Below, in pieces: positions 54,002-62,004 of a stretch of 64,000 bases of DNA. The number at the start of each line of letters is the position of its first letter. The stretch's first letter is position 1. The DNA lies in the NCBI RefSeq assembly GCF_000750955.1, contig NZ_CCEJ010000003.1:310001-374000 (forward strand), in the 5' to 3' direction. Below the pieces are notes generated by a model. That model worked only from the letters and a program-made list of their open reading frames with translations. It was not told the origin of the DNA and searched no databases. The position numbers and the translations under genes are program-made. Origin of the DNA: Criblamydia sequanensis CRIB-18 (GTDB taxonomy: Bacteria; Chlamydiota; Chlamydiia; Chlamydiales; Criblamydiaceae).

Positions 54002-54166
54002 TAGACTTCTTTCGAAACTTTCACTCAATTGTTAAAATAGCTTTTTATGGCCTCTTTTTTTCTAAATTTTTCACACATAGGTTATCCTATGCTTTCAAAA
54101 TTTATCAAAAAATTTGCACAAAACCAACCCATTCTTGCCATCAAAGCGAGTTTCGAAAAAAGTCTA
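54002..54166. mobile_element. MITE-like repeat, copy 1 (165 bp)
   Basis: Begins TAGACTTCTTTCGAAACT and ends in the imperfect inverse AGTTTCGAAAAAAGTCTA. Inside is a small palindrome, CATAGGTTATCCTATG. Close to 90 percent identical by eye to 58870-59031. No transposase frame. The TA at both ends recalls Tc1/mariner or IS630-type MITEs. Its right-hand neighbour in gene terms, paralog 3, starts only 23 bp from the element edge. Confidence 0.8.
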
Positions 54167-54231
54167 ATGTTTTGGACTTAACTGACGTTAACAAATTGTT
54201 TTATGTCCTGCAATCGGGATCTTAAGCTGAT

Positions 54232-54660
54232 TTAAACTTCCCCATTTATTGAAGAGTTAAATAGAGTCAAAAAAAGATGCGCGGCAAAGCTATCCGATCT
54301 TTTTAAAAAGTTATGGCCGCCCGGGAACTGTGAAAAAATTTCATGAGATAAGTTTTCTATTTTTTTAAATGTTTGTTCACTGACAGGAGGATGCTGAATG
54401 AGGCTTCTCATAAGCTTATGCGATAAAGGGTCTTTCTCTTTATTAAGATAATGCTTCTTAAAATCTTCGATCCAAAAGTTGACTTTCTCTAGATCTTTTA
54501 GACCTTCGCTGAAGCAGCCTCCATTAAAAGAAACAACTTTAATAAACTCGCTAATATGCTCTTCAAAGCCCCCGCTATCAAGAGATCGATCGGCTAAATC
54601 AAGGACCGTCTGAAAAACTAAAAATTCATTGTAAAAAGGTGAGGAAGGCAGGCCATACAT
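54232..54660 (-). CDS. Tandem paralog 4, C-terminally truncated (142 aa)
   Basis: Aligns with its neighbours from MYGLPSSPFYNEFLVFQTVL through EKVNFWIEDFKKHYLNKEKD, PLSHKLMRSLIQHPPV and SFAAHLFLTLFN, then stops after SSINGEV. The final ~100 residues of the family are absent, and the DNA after the stop, which includes the MITE-like repeat, does not encode them. Either a decaying copy or a short functional form. An upstream in-frame start at 54726 would add 22 residues. Confidence 0.65.
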   Translation of the reverse strand: MYGLPSSPFYNEFLVFQTVLDLADRSLDSGGFEEHISEFIKVVSFNGGCFSEGLKDLEKVNFWIEDFKKHYLNKEKDPLSHKLMRSLIQHPPVSEQTFKKIENLSHEIFSQFPGGHNFLKRSDSFAAHLFLTLFNSSINGEV

Positions 54661-54739
54661 ATAAAAAGCTCTTTCGAAAAAATTTTGAAAGCACGAGATC
54701 TTATCAACTTTTGACAAGAGATTCAACGAAAGATAAAAG

Positions 54740-54778
54740 GCAACTGAAAGGCTTTTGTCAGTTCAGTTGCAAAATAAA
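54740..54778 (-). terminator. Terminator after paralog 5
   Basis: GCAACTGAA (54740-54748) pairs with TTCAGTTGC (54762-54770), followed on the minus strand by CTTTTATCTTTC. It starts 11 bp past the stop codon at 54781 and separates paralog 5 from the truncated paralog 4. Confidence 0.6.
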
Positions 54779-54780
54779 TT

Positions 54781-55524
54781 CTAAAGCTTGCTTAAATATT
54801 GCTCTAAGCCCCAAACAATGCTTTTTTTCATTCCGTCTTTGTTTTCGGGAAAACTTAAAATAAGAGACTGGTAGCAGTTTGTAAAATAATCAAGCGCAGA
54901 TTCTTTTTCAAAAAGGGGAGCCTCGTTAAAAGAGACAGCTTCCATATCCCACCCTTTGATAGACTCAATCAGGCTTGAAATTAATTCTTTGGTGATAAAC
55001 CCCTGTTTTCTCCCGTCTCCTAGATCTCTTCCAATGATCCCTCTTTTTTTAAAGGATTCGTGCCTTTCCTCCTCGGACATGCCTTTTAGGAATTCTTTAT
55101 GAATATCAATATTTTTCGGATCAAAAAGGGTCAAAAGAAAATGGCTTGTCCAGTTTAAAGCAGGCTCTTTTGAAATAAGCTTATCGCCATCTTCTCTGCA
55201 TTTAAATAAGGCGTGGGCTACGTTTGTTGTTTCTTTAAAGGTACTCTCAGATACTTCGGGGTGTTTTGAAACTTTTCTCATAAGTTTATGTGAAAAAAGG
55301 TCTGTTGATTCAGTCTCAAAATAAACACTTGCAAAATCCTCAATCATAGATGACACTTTTTCGGAATTTTTTAATGTTTTGGAAGAAGATCGTTCTTCTT
55401 TTGAAACAATGGCTATAAATCTCCCTAAGCTTTCTTTAAGTTCTTCTTTTGGAATCGCATGGCTTGCTAAATTAATGGCTATTTGAAGGGCCTCTTCTCT
55501 ATAGTCAACGCGGGATGTATTCAT
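54781..55524 (-). CDS. Tandem paralog 5 of an unknown family (247 aa)
   Basis: First in transcription order of the array. Conserved blocks: AINLASHAIPKEELKESLGR, SSSKTLKNSEKVSSMIEDFA, STDLFSHKLMRKVSKHPEV, NWTSHFLLTLFD and YQSLILSFPENKDGMKKSIV. Soluble and helical. It has its own terminator, so it may be transcribed apart from the others. It lies 110 bp from dapF. Function unknown. Confidence 0.7.
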   Translation of the reverse strand: MNTSRVDYREEALQIAINLASHAIPKEELKESLGRFIAIVSKEERSSSKTLKNSEKVSSMIEDFASVYFETESTDLFSHKLMRKVSKHPEVSESTFKETTNVAHALFKCREDGDKLISKEPALNWTSHFLLTLFDPKNIDIHKEFLKGMSEEERHESFKKRGIIGRDLGDGRKQGFITKELISSLIESIKGWDMEAVSFNEAPLFEKESALDYFTNCYQSLILSFPENKDGMKKSIVWGLEQYLSKL

Positions 55525-55633
55525 AATAATTTAAGCCTTTTTAAAATTTTACGGATGAACAAAGGCAAAAAATTATTAGATCTTTTCGATTTATGCAAAC
55601 AGTTTTTAAAATTTTATTGAGTGTGAATTAAGC

Positions 55634-56503
55634 CTACACGCTTAAAGTAAAAACACCGTCAAAAAGCCTTTTTACAGGCCCTAAAAGGGTGAGCTTTTGA
55701 GGTTTTTTATGATGGAGAGTAAAATTAACTTCGAGAATATCTCCTGACTTGACATGCACTTGAATAGGCGATTTGAGGCCATGAAGGACGCTTGCCGCTA
55801 AGGCAGAAGCTGCAACGCCGGTTCCACAAGCTAAAGTTTCATCTTCAACACCTCGCTCAAACGTCCTTACCTCGATATGGGTATGATGCAACTTGACGAC
55901 ATTAAAGTTTGTGCCATTTGGTTTAAAAGCTTCGTGATGGCGAATCATTGATCCTATAGCAAGAAGGGGAAAGCTTTCAATATCCGAGGCAAAATGGACG
56001 ACATGAGGCACGCCCGTATTAAGGTATGCAAAGCGCCAGGGCTGGCCATTTAATTCAATTTCCTCGTGCCATTGAATGTCTAAAACTTCTCCTAAAGAGA
56101 TTTCGATGCCTTGATCTTTAAGCCTCGCTTCTAAAATTCTCTCTTTAGTTTGAAGGGTGTAAAAGTTTTTTGTCTGGATGCCAAGGGATGCTGCAAAATG
56201 AACGGCGGTTCTTGCTCCATTTCCACACATTTCAGCTTCCGAACCATCACTATTAAAAAATCTAAGTCTAAAAGAGGCGCGGTCAGAAAGCTCTAAAAGA
56301 ATTAAACCATCGGCGCCTATGCCTTCTTTTCTATGGCATAACTGCTTGGCTATCAGAGGCCAGTTAAGTTCATGGGGGCTTCTATTGTCGATCAAAATGA
56401 AATCGTTTCCGGCACCGGAATATTTTGCAAAAGAGAGTTCTTTTTCAGACTTCATCACTTTCTCATTTGCCGGATAAGAAGCTATCATGGACTCAACTGG
56501 CAT
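55634..56503 (-). CDS. dapF: Diaminopimelate epimerase
   Basis: Converts LL- to meso-diaminopimelate for peptidoglycan and lysine. Both catalytic Cys motifs are visible (EMCGNGART and LACGTGVAASALA), with FAKYSGAGNDFILID at the start. 289 residues from 56503; in-frame Mets at residues 6 and 17 are alternatives, and the domain begins near residue 22. It follows clpP after 11 bp, in the order glyA, clpP, dapF known from Chlamydia. Confidence 0.95.
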   Translation of the reverse strand: MPVESMIASYPANEKVMKSEKELSFAKYSGAGNDFILIDNRSPHELNWPLIAKQLCHRKEGIGADGLILLELSDRASFRLRFFNSDGSEAEMCGNGARTAVHFAASLGIQTKNFYTLQTKERILEARLKDQGIEISLGEVLDIQWHEEIELNGQPWRFAYLNTGVPHVVHFASDIESFPLLAIGSMIRHHEAFKPNGTNFNVVKLHHTHIEVRTFERGVEDETLACGTGVAASALAASVLHGLKSPIQVHVKSGDILEVNFTLHHKKPQKLTLLGPVKRLFDGVFTLSV

Positions 56504-56514
56504 ACACTTTGAAC

Positions 56515-57126
56515 TTATTTTAGTAATTTTTCAAGATCTTCATTTTTTGTGACGATATGATCGAGAAGTCCAAAGTCTTTGGCTTCATTAGCTGTCATCC
56601 AAGTGTCTCGGTCGATGGCTTTTTCAATTTCTTCAGCCGATTTTCCCGTGGCTTCTACGTAAATTTTTACAAGCGTGCTTCTTGTTTTAATCATTTCCCT
56701 GGCTTGAATATCCAAGTCGGTTGCTTGCCCTTGCAGAACGCCGCCAATTAGAGGTTGGTGGATCATAATGCGAGAGTGCGGGGTTGCAAGCCTTCTACCT
56801 TTTGCAGCACAAAGGCTTAAAACAGAACCCATTGAAGCTGCAAGCCCTGTAATCATCGTGTAAACAGGAGAAGAAATCATTTTTACCTGATCCCAGATAG
56901 CAAAGCCGGCATCGACAGCGCCGCCCGGGCTATTAATCACAAGTAAAATGGGTTCTCCCTGAGATTTTAATTCAAGGTACCAGAGTTTTCGAATAATTTG
57001 ATACGCTGTTTCAGAACGAACATCATCACAGAGAAAAATACGTCGTTTATCTAAAAGATCTTGTTCGATTTTATCATCCAGGTGCAAGAATGGGCTGAGA
57101 TCTTTATCAGCTGGAGCTTTTGCCAT
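56515..57126 (-). CDS. clpP: ATP-dependent Clp protease proteolytic subunit
   Basis: A 203-residue serine peptidase. [20 protein letters not shown] (oxyanion region), the nucleophilic Ser in [13 protein letters not shown], and the His in [11 protein letters not shown] are present. The RBS GAGG precedes the ATG. Chlamydiae carry two ClpP genes; this one is in the position of the copy next to dapF and glyA. Confidence 0.95.
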   Translation of the reverse strand: MAKAPADKDLSPFLHLDDKIEQDLLDKRRIFLCDDVRSETAYQIIRKLWYLELKSQGEPILLVINSPGGAVDAGFAIWDQVKMISSPVYTMITGLAASMGSVLSLCAAKGRRLATPHSRIMIHQPLIGGVLQGQATDLDIQAREMIKTRSTLVKIYVEATGKSAEEIEKAIDRDTWMTANEAKDFGLLDHIVTKNEDLEKLLK

Positions 57127-57265
57127 TGACTACCTCGGTCGGGTTATTTTATTTTCATAAACTTAAAATTTCTATTTCATCGAATTTAAGCGTATTAATC
57201 AATACTTTATATCAATTTTCGCAATACTTTCGAGTTCAATCCTTTTTCAAGGAGTTTGGAGCTAT

Positions 57266-57355
57266 TAGACTACTTTCGAAATTCTATTTTTAAACAATTT
57301 TTTTTGAAGTTCTTTTTGTCCAAAAACAGTTCATTTTAATAGAGAAAGAAGTCTA
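57266..57355. mobile_element. Short derivative of the MITE-like repeat (90 bp)
   Basis: Starts TAGACTACTTTCGAAATTCT and ends AGAGAAAGAAGTCTA, inverted ends like those of the 165-bp element, but the interior differs and is shorter. It directly abuts the glyA stop codon in the 230-bp clpP-glyA gap. Related by its ends only, so less certain. Confidence 0.5.
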
Positions 57356-57356
57356 T

Positions 57357-58838
57357 TTATTCATCAATTGTAATTTCCGGATAGAGCGGGTATTCCTTAA
57401 GAAGTCTTGCAACTGTCTCTTGACTTGACTCTAAAATATTTTCAGGTACAATCGCTTTGGCTTTACTTTTCTGACCATCTTTTTGGGTATCGGGTTCAGC
57501 TGACTTTAAGACTGACGCGATAATCTTTGCAATTTCAGCCATTTCCTTCTCTCCCATGCCAAGTGTTGTTAGAGCAGGTGTCCCGACGCGAATGCCGCTT
57601 GTATACCAAGGACCGTTTGGATCGTTCGGTATGGAATTTCGGTTAACGGTAAGATGCGCTTTTCGAAGGAGCGTTTCTGCTTGTCTTCCATTTATCTTTA
57701 GCGGAGTTAGGTCTACAATTAAAAGATGGTTTTCTGTTCCATTAGTCAGAACTTTTAAGCCTAGCTCCTGCAAAAACGAGGCGAGAAGGCTCGCATTTTC
57801 AACAACTTTTGAAGCATAGTTTCTAAAAGCCTGAGTGTTGGCTTCTTTAAAAGCGATGGCTTTAGCTGCGATCACATGGGGAAGCGGGCCTCCCATAACA
57901 AGAGGGCAGCCTTTATTAACTGCTTCACTAAACTCATCGTTTGCAAGAACAATACCGCCCCTTGGGCCTCTTAAGGTTTTATGTGTGGTTGAGGTGACAA
58001 TATGGGCATAAGGAATCGGATCAAACTCACCTTGAAAAACTTTTCCGGCGACAAGGCCTGAAAAGTGAGCCATATCTACAATTAAAACGGCATTCACTTC
58101 ATCGGCAATGGCGCGCATTTTAGCGAAATTAATTTTTCTTGGATAAGCGGAGTAGCCGGCTAATAAAATAAGCGGCTTTTCTTTAATCACTTGAGCTTTA
58201 AGGGCTTCATAGTCAATTAAGCCTGTTTTGGGATCAACGCCATAGCTTACGGACTGCATCATTTTCGAAGAGATATTGTGTCTATAGCCATGTGTCAAAT
58301 GGCCTCCCGCACCGAGGGCGAGGCCCATGACTTTTTGCTTGTTTAGAACTTGTCGTACTGTTTCATATTCGCTTTCTGTTAATTCATCGAGCGTGGCTTT
58401 TCCAAGGGCTTGAATTTCTTTATTCTGCACTCTCTCTGTAAGAACTGCCCAAAAAGCGATCAGGTTTGCGTCGGCACCGGAATGGGGTTGGACGTAAGCG
58501 TGCTTTGCGCCGAGTAAAGACTTAAGTTCTTCTTGAGCCATGGATTCTAACGTGTCGACGTTTTCGCAACCTGCATAAAACCTATGAAACGGGTAGCCTT
58601 CGGCATATTTGTCCGTTAACAAATTGCCCATAGCTAGCTGAACCGCTAAAGAGGAGTAATTTTCCGAAGCAATAAGTTTAAGATAGGACCTTTGATCCTT
58701 CAATTCCTGAATAATGGCTTGGCTGACTTTAGGCTCGGAATTTTCAATATGATCTAAAGAAGCAAGATAGGCAATAGCAGCGGTTGAGCGCTCGCTCTCT
58801 TTGGTTTTTTCAAAATATTTTTTTAAATAATGCGACAT
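57357..58838 (-). CDS. glyA: Serine hydroxymethyltransferase
   Basis: Interconverts serine and glycine with tetrahydrofolate. The PLP-lysine motif TSTTHKTLRGPRGG and LIASENYSS are present. At 493 residues it is longer than the E. coli enzyme but matches the long chlamydial form, with extra sequence around residues 150-185 and a longer C-terminus. AAAGGG precedes the ATG. The MITE-like repeat copy 2 lies just upstream of the start. Confidence 0.96.
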   Translation of the reverse strand: MSHYLKKYFEKTKESERSTAAIAYLASLDHIENSEPKVSQAIIQELKDQRSYLKLIASENYSSLAVQLAMGNLLTDKYAEGYPFHRFYAGCENVDTLESMAQEELKSLLGAKHAYVQPHSGADANLIAFWAVLTERVQNKEIQALGKATLDELTESEYETVRQVLNKQKVMGLALGAGGHLTHGYRHNISSKMMQSVSYGVDPKTGLIDYEALKAQVIKEKPLILLAGYSAYPRKINFAKMRAIADEVNAVLIVDMAHFSGLVAGKVFQGEFDPIPYAHIVTSTTHKTLRGPRGGIVLANDEFSEAVNKGCPLVMGGPLPHVIAAKAIAFKEANTQAFRNYASKVVENASLLASFLQELGLKVLTNGTENHLLIVDLTPLKINGRQAETLLRKAHLTVNRNSIPNDPNGPWYTSGIRVGTPALTTLGMGEKEMAEIAKIIASVLKSAEPDTQKDGQKSKAKAIVPENILESSQETVARLLKEYPLYPEITIDE

Positions 58839-58869
58839 GCTTAACCCTTTAACTCGAATGAGGAATTAA

Positions 58870-59031
58870 TAGACTTCTTTCGAAACTCCATTCAATTGTT
58901 AAAATAACTTTTTTTGGCATCTTTTTCCTAAATTTTTCAACATAGGTCATCCTATGTTTTCAAAATTTATCAAAAAATTGCACAAAACCAGCCCATTCTT
59001 CCAATCAAACCAAGTTTCGAAAAGAAGTCCA
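58870..59031. mobile_element. MITE-like repeat, copy 2 (162 bp)
   Basis: Begins TAGACTTCTTTCGAAACT and ends AGTTTCGAAAAGAAGTCCA, with the internal palindrome ACATAGGTCATCCTATG. Nearly identical in length and sequence to 54002-54166. It lies in the divergent region between glyA and the sugar transporter. A further end-like piece (CTTTCGAAAGAAGTTTA, about 59111-59127) lies 80 bp on and may be the scar of another insertion. Confidence 0.8.
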
Positions 59032-59207
59032 ATGATGAAGGATGAAGGTTTAAAAGTAAACCGGTTTCCATTCTCAATAGGATGCAAAGTAATATTTTGA
59101 AAATAATGCTCTTTCGAAAGAAGTTTAATAAAAGAGTTCAAAAAAAAAGATAAAGAGACCAATGTATGCAAAATTATGTTTTAAAACTCTTGTTATCGGG
59201 AGCTTTT

Positions 59208-60593
59208 ATGAAGGTCGATTATTGTTTGAAAGTGGCTCTTGTGGCAGCATTAGCAGGTATTTTGTTTGGTTATGATACAGGGGTGATGTCAGGCGCTATC
59301 CTTTTTGTAGCAGAAGAATTTGGCCTAGATTCTACAATGAATGGGATAGTCGTAGGCGCGGTCTTGTTCGGGGCGCTTTTAGGAGCTGCTTTTAGCGGCA
59401 GGATTGCGGATGCGCTGGGGAGAAAAAAACTTCTTATCCTAACTGCTATAGCGTTCATTTTGGGCTCAATAGGAACAGCCTTTTCCCCCTCCATTGCTAC
59501 TTTAACGATAGGGCGCTTATTTATAGGGTTCGCGATAGGGATTGCTTCCTATACAGCCCCTCTTTATATTTCCGAAATTTCTCCGGCTGATAAAAGGGGC
59601 CAGCTTGTCTCTTTAAATCAATTGGCTATAAGTCTTGGAATTTTGATTTCATATATTGTAGATTTTTACGCAGCTTCCTATTTCTCTCAAAATGAATGGC
59701 GATGGATGTTAGGGCTTGGGGTTGTGCCGGCCATTTTTCTTCTTATTGGAATGATTTACTTACCGGACAGTCCAAGGTGGGTTTTCTCAAAAGGGCGTGA
59801 AAGTGAAGCTAAAGAGATCCTTCAAAAAATAAGGGGGCCTAACGTTTCTATTGAAAATGAGCTTGGTGAAATTCGAATGACCCTAAAAGAAGATAGGGAA
59901 GACTGGCGTCTGCTTTTTTCAAAGACTCTTAGGCCTGCTATTTATACAGGCTTTGGCTTAGCTGCCATACAACAAATAACCGGCATCAACACCATCCTTT
60001 ATTACGCTCCGACCATCCTTCGTCTTTCAGGATTTGAATCAAATAATGCCGCCATTTTTGCTACTATGGGAATCGGGGTTGTCTTTGTCCTCTTTACTCT
60101 TCTTTCGCTAAGATTGATTGATACTCTTGGCAGAAAGCCGCTTCTCTTTATGGGGCTTTTAGGTATGAGTCTTGGACTTTCCCTTTTAGTGTTTGTTTTT
60201 GCAAATCCCAAAAATCAAATCGTCCATTGGCTTGCTATTTCCAGCATGCTTCTTTACATCGCAAGCTTTGCAGTAAGTCTTGGGCCTGTTGTTTGGCTTT
60301 TAATTTCTGAGATATACCCGTTAAAAATCAGGGGCATAGGGGCAAGTCTTGCAACGTGTGTGAATTGGGGCTCTAATCTAATTGTCACGGCTACTTTTTT
60401 AAGTCTCGTTGATTGGATAGAGGTGAGTGGAACTTTTTCCCTTTACCTGTCCTTAAGTCTTTTTTCTTTATTCTTTATCTATTATTTTGTCCCTGAAACA
60501 AAAGGGGTTACACTTGAAAAAATTGAAGAGCATTTGATGGCGAACAAGCCTTTTCGCGAGTTAAAAAAGCCAGTTGAACAAGCATTAAGCTAA
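59208..60593 (+). CDS. MFS sugar:proton symporter, probably xylose
   Basis: A 461-residue sugar-porter family protein with 12 membrane segments. Family signatures: GRIADALGRKK after helix 2, PDSPRWVFSKGR at the end of the first half, QQITGINTILYYAPTIL and VPETKG near the end. The ATG at 59208 has CGGGAG upstream; the frame opens 14 codons earlier. The next gene is xylose isomerase, 10 bp away, so xylose is the likely substrate, though arabinose or glucose carriers look alike. Confidence 0.9.
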   Translation: MKVDYCLKVALVAALAGILFGYDTGVMSGAILFVAEEFGLDSTMNGIVVGAVLFGALLGAAFSGRIADALGRKKLLILTAIAFILGSIGTAFSPSIATLTIGRLFIGFAIGIASYTAPLYISEISPADKRGQLVSLNQLAISLGILISYIVDFYAASYFSQNEWRWMLGLGVVPAIFLLIGMIYLPDSPRWVFSKGRESEAKEILQKIRGPNVSIENELGEIRMTLKEDREDWRLLFSKTLRPAIYTGFGLAAIQQITGINTILYYAPTILRLSGFESNNAAIFATMGIGVVFVLFTLLSLRLIDTLGRKPLLFMGLLGMSLGLSLLVFVFANPKNQIVHWLAISSMLLYIASFAVSLGPVVWLLISEIYPLKIRGIGASLATCVNWGSNLIVTATFLSLVDWIEVSGTFSLYLSLSLFSLFFIYYFVPETKGVTLEKIEEHLMANKPFRELKKPVEQALS

Positions 60594-60603
60594 GGAAAGA
60601 AAA

Positions 60604-61863
60604 ATGAATTTTTTTCAGAACATACAACCTACCGAATATCAGTTTTATAAACCGAAACAACTTGTACTTGGAAAAACGATGGAAGAGCATCTTCGGCTTT
60701 CCGTTTGTTTTTGGCATACCTTCTGCTGGCAGGGCACCGACATGTTCGGTAAATCCGTTTTTGAAAGGCCATGGAAAACTAAAGAAGAGAAAATTAGAGC
60801 CGGTTTTGAATTTATTGAAAAGCTTAGCCTTAAATATTACACCTTTCATGATGTGGATGTAGCGGATGAGGGACCTTTAGAGGAAGTCGTTGGCTTAATG
60901 GCTGAGGAGATGGAAAAAAGGCAAATCGAGCTTCTTTGGGGAACCGCCAATTTAACGGGTCATCCCCGCTATCTTGCAGGGGCTGCGACAAACCCGGATC
61001 CTTATGTTTTTGCATCGGCTGTCCATCAGGTTAAAGAAACTCTCGATGCCACTCATCAACTAAATGGGCATAATTATGTGCTTTGGGGAGGAAGAGAAGG
61101 GTATGAGACGCATTTAAATACCGATATGGCCCAAGAGTTGAATCAGCTAGGCAGGTTTTTATCTCTTCTTGCAGATTATAAACATAAAATCGGCTTTAAA
61201 GGCACTCTTTTGATCGAGCCGAAACCCCACGAGCCTACAAAGCATCAATATGATTTTGATGTGGCCAATGTTTATGCTTTTTTACAGAAACATGGCCTTG
61301 AAAAAGAATATAAGGTTAATATCGAATGCAACCATGCGACCCTTTCCGGCCACACCCTTCCTCATGAAGTAGCTTACGCTATTGCCCATGACTTATTTGG
61401 GAGCATCGATGCCAATCAAGGCGACCCTTTGCTTGGCTGGGACACAGACCAATTTCCAAGTGATATCAATACCTATACTCAAACGCTCTACCTTATTTTG
61501 TTAAATGGCGGGTTCCAAAGCGGCGGCTTTAACTTAGATGCAAAGGTAAGACGTCAAAGCTTGGATCTTGAAGATCTTTTTTATGGCCATGTCTTAGGGA
61601 TTGAAACGATAGCCAAAGCTCTTTTAAACGCAGCACACCTTATAGAGACGGGTCATCTTCAAGAAATTGTTAGAAAAAGATATCAGGGTTGGGAAACAGA
61701 TTTTGGAAAACAAATAATGAGCGGGAAGATGAGCTTTGAAACGATTTCAAATTACGTTAAAACAAATAAAATTAATCCGAAACCGGTCTCCGGAAGACAA
61801 GAATACATTGAGCTTTATTTAAATAGAATCAATGCCGAACATGAAGATGTAGCTCTCATCTAA
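60604..61863 (+). CDS. xylA: Xylose isomerase
   Basis: Converts D-xylose to D-xylulose. The 419-residue TIM-barrel enzyme shows RLSVCFWHTFCWQGTDMFG, the catalytic His in FHDVDVADEG, LLIEPKPHEPTKHQYDFD, NIECNHATLSGH and DANQGDPLLGWDTDQFPSD with metal-binding residues. It is the second gene of the sugar operon (AAGGAAAG RBS). Xylulokinase is encoded convergently just downstream. Confidence 0.96.
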   Translation: MNFFQNIQPTEYQFYKPKQLVLGKTMEEHLRLSVCFWHTFCWQGTDMFGKSVFERPWKTKEEKIRAGFEFIEKLSLKYYTFHDVDVADEGPLEEVVGLMAEEMEKRQIELLWGTANLTGHPRYLAGAATNPDPYVFASAVHQVKETLDATHQLNGHNYVLWGGREGYETHLNTDMAQELNQLGRFLSLLADYKHKIGFKGTLLIEPKPHEPTKHQYDFDVANVYAFLQKHGLEKEYKVNIECNHATLSGHTLPHEVAYAIAHDLFGSIDANQGDPLLGWDTDQFPSDINTYTQTLYLILLNGGFQSGGFNLDAKVRRQSLDLEDLFYGHVLGIETIAKALLNAAHLIETGHLQEIVRKRYQGWETDFGKQIMSGKMSFETISNYVKTNKINPKPVSGRQEYIELYLNRINAEHEDVALI

Positions 61864-61869
61864 AGGACA

Positions 61870-61896
61870 AAGGCTTCACTTCACAAGTGAAGCCTT
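61870..61896. terminator. Hairpin after xylA
   Basis: AAGGCTTCACTT (61870-61881) and AAGTGAAGCCTT (61885-61896) form a perfect 12-bp stem with a 3-nt loop, 7 bp after the xylA stop. The T-run on the plus strand is weak, so efficiency is uncertain. Confidence 0.65.
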
Positions 61897-61963
61897 GAAT
61901 TCTAAAAGAAGTTGTTTACTCGATTTCAAAAAGAATCAAATTAACCTCTTCAATTGAGAGAAA

Positions 61964-62001
61964 CTACCAATTTGGTAGAAACTGGTAGGAAATTGGTAGG
62001 A
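61964..62001. repeat. Short CTACCAA-type repeats downstream of xylB
   Basis: A palindrome CTACCAATTTGGTAG (61964-61978) is followed by two further GGTAG(A/G)AA units spaced 10-11 bp. They lie just past the xylB stop codon on the minus strand. They could form the 3' end hairpin of that transcript; nothing else is apparent in the gap. Confidence 0.5.
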
Positions 62002-62004
62002 AAA

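Noticed and set aside
51598-55524. The five-gene array as a phage or toxin-antitoxin cassette
   Set aside because: The genes are paralogous with each other, of near-equal length, with no integrase, recombinase, antitoxin-like partner or phage structural gene.
58947-59171. 74-codon minus-strand frame upstream of the sugar transporter
   Set aside because: It runs through the MITE-like repeat and its flank and has no RBS or homology; an accident of the repeat.
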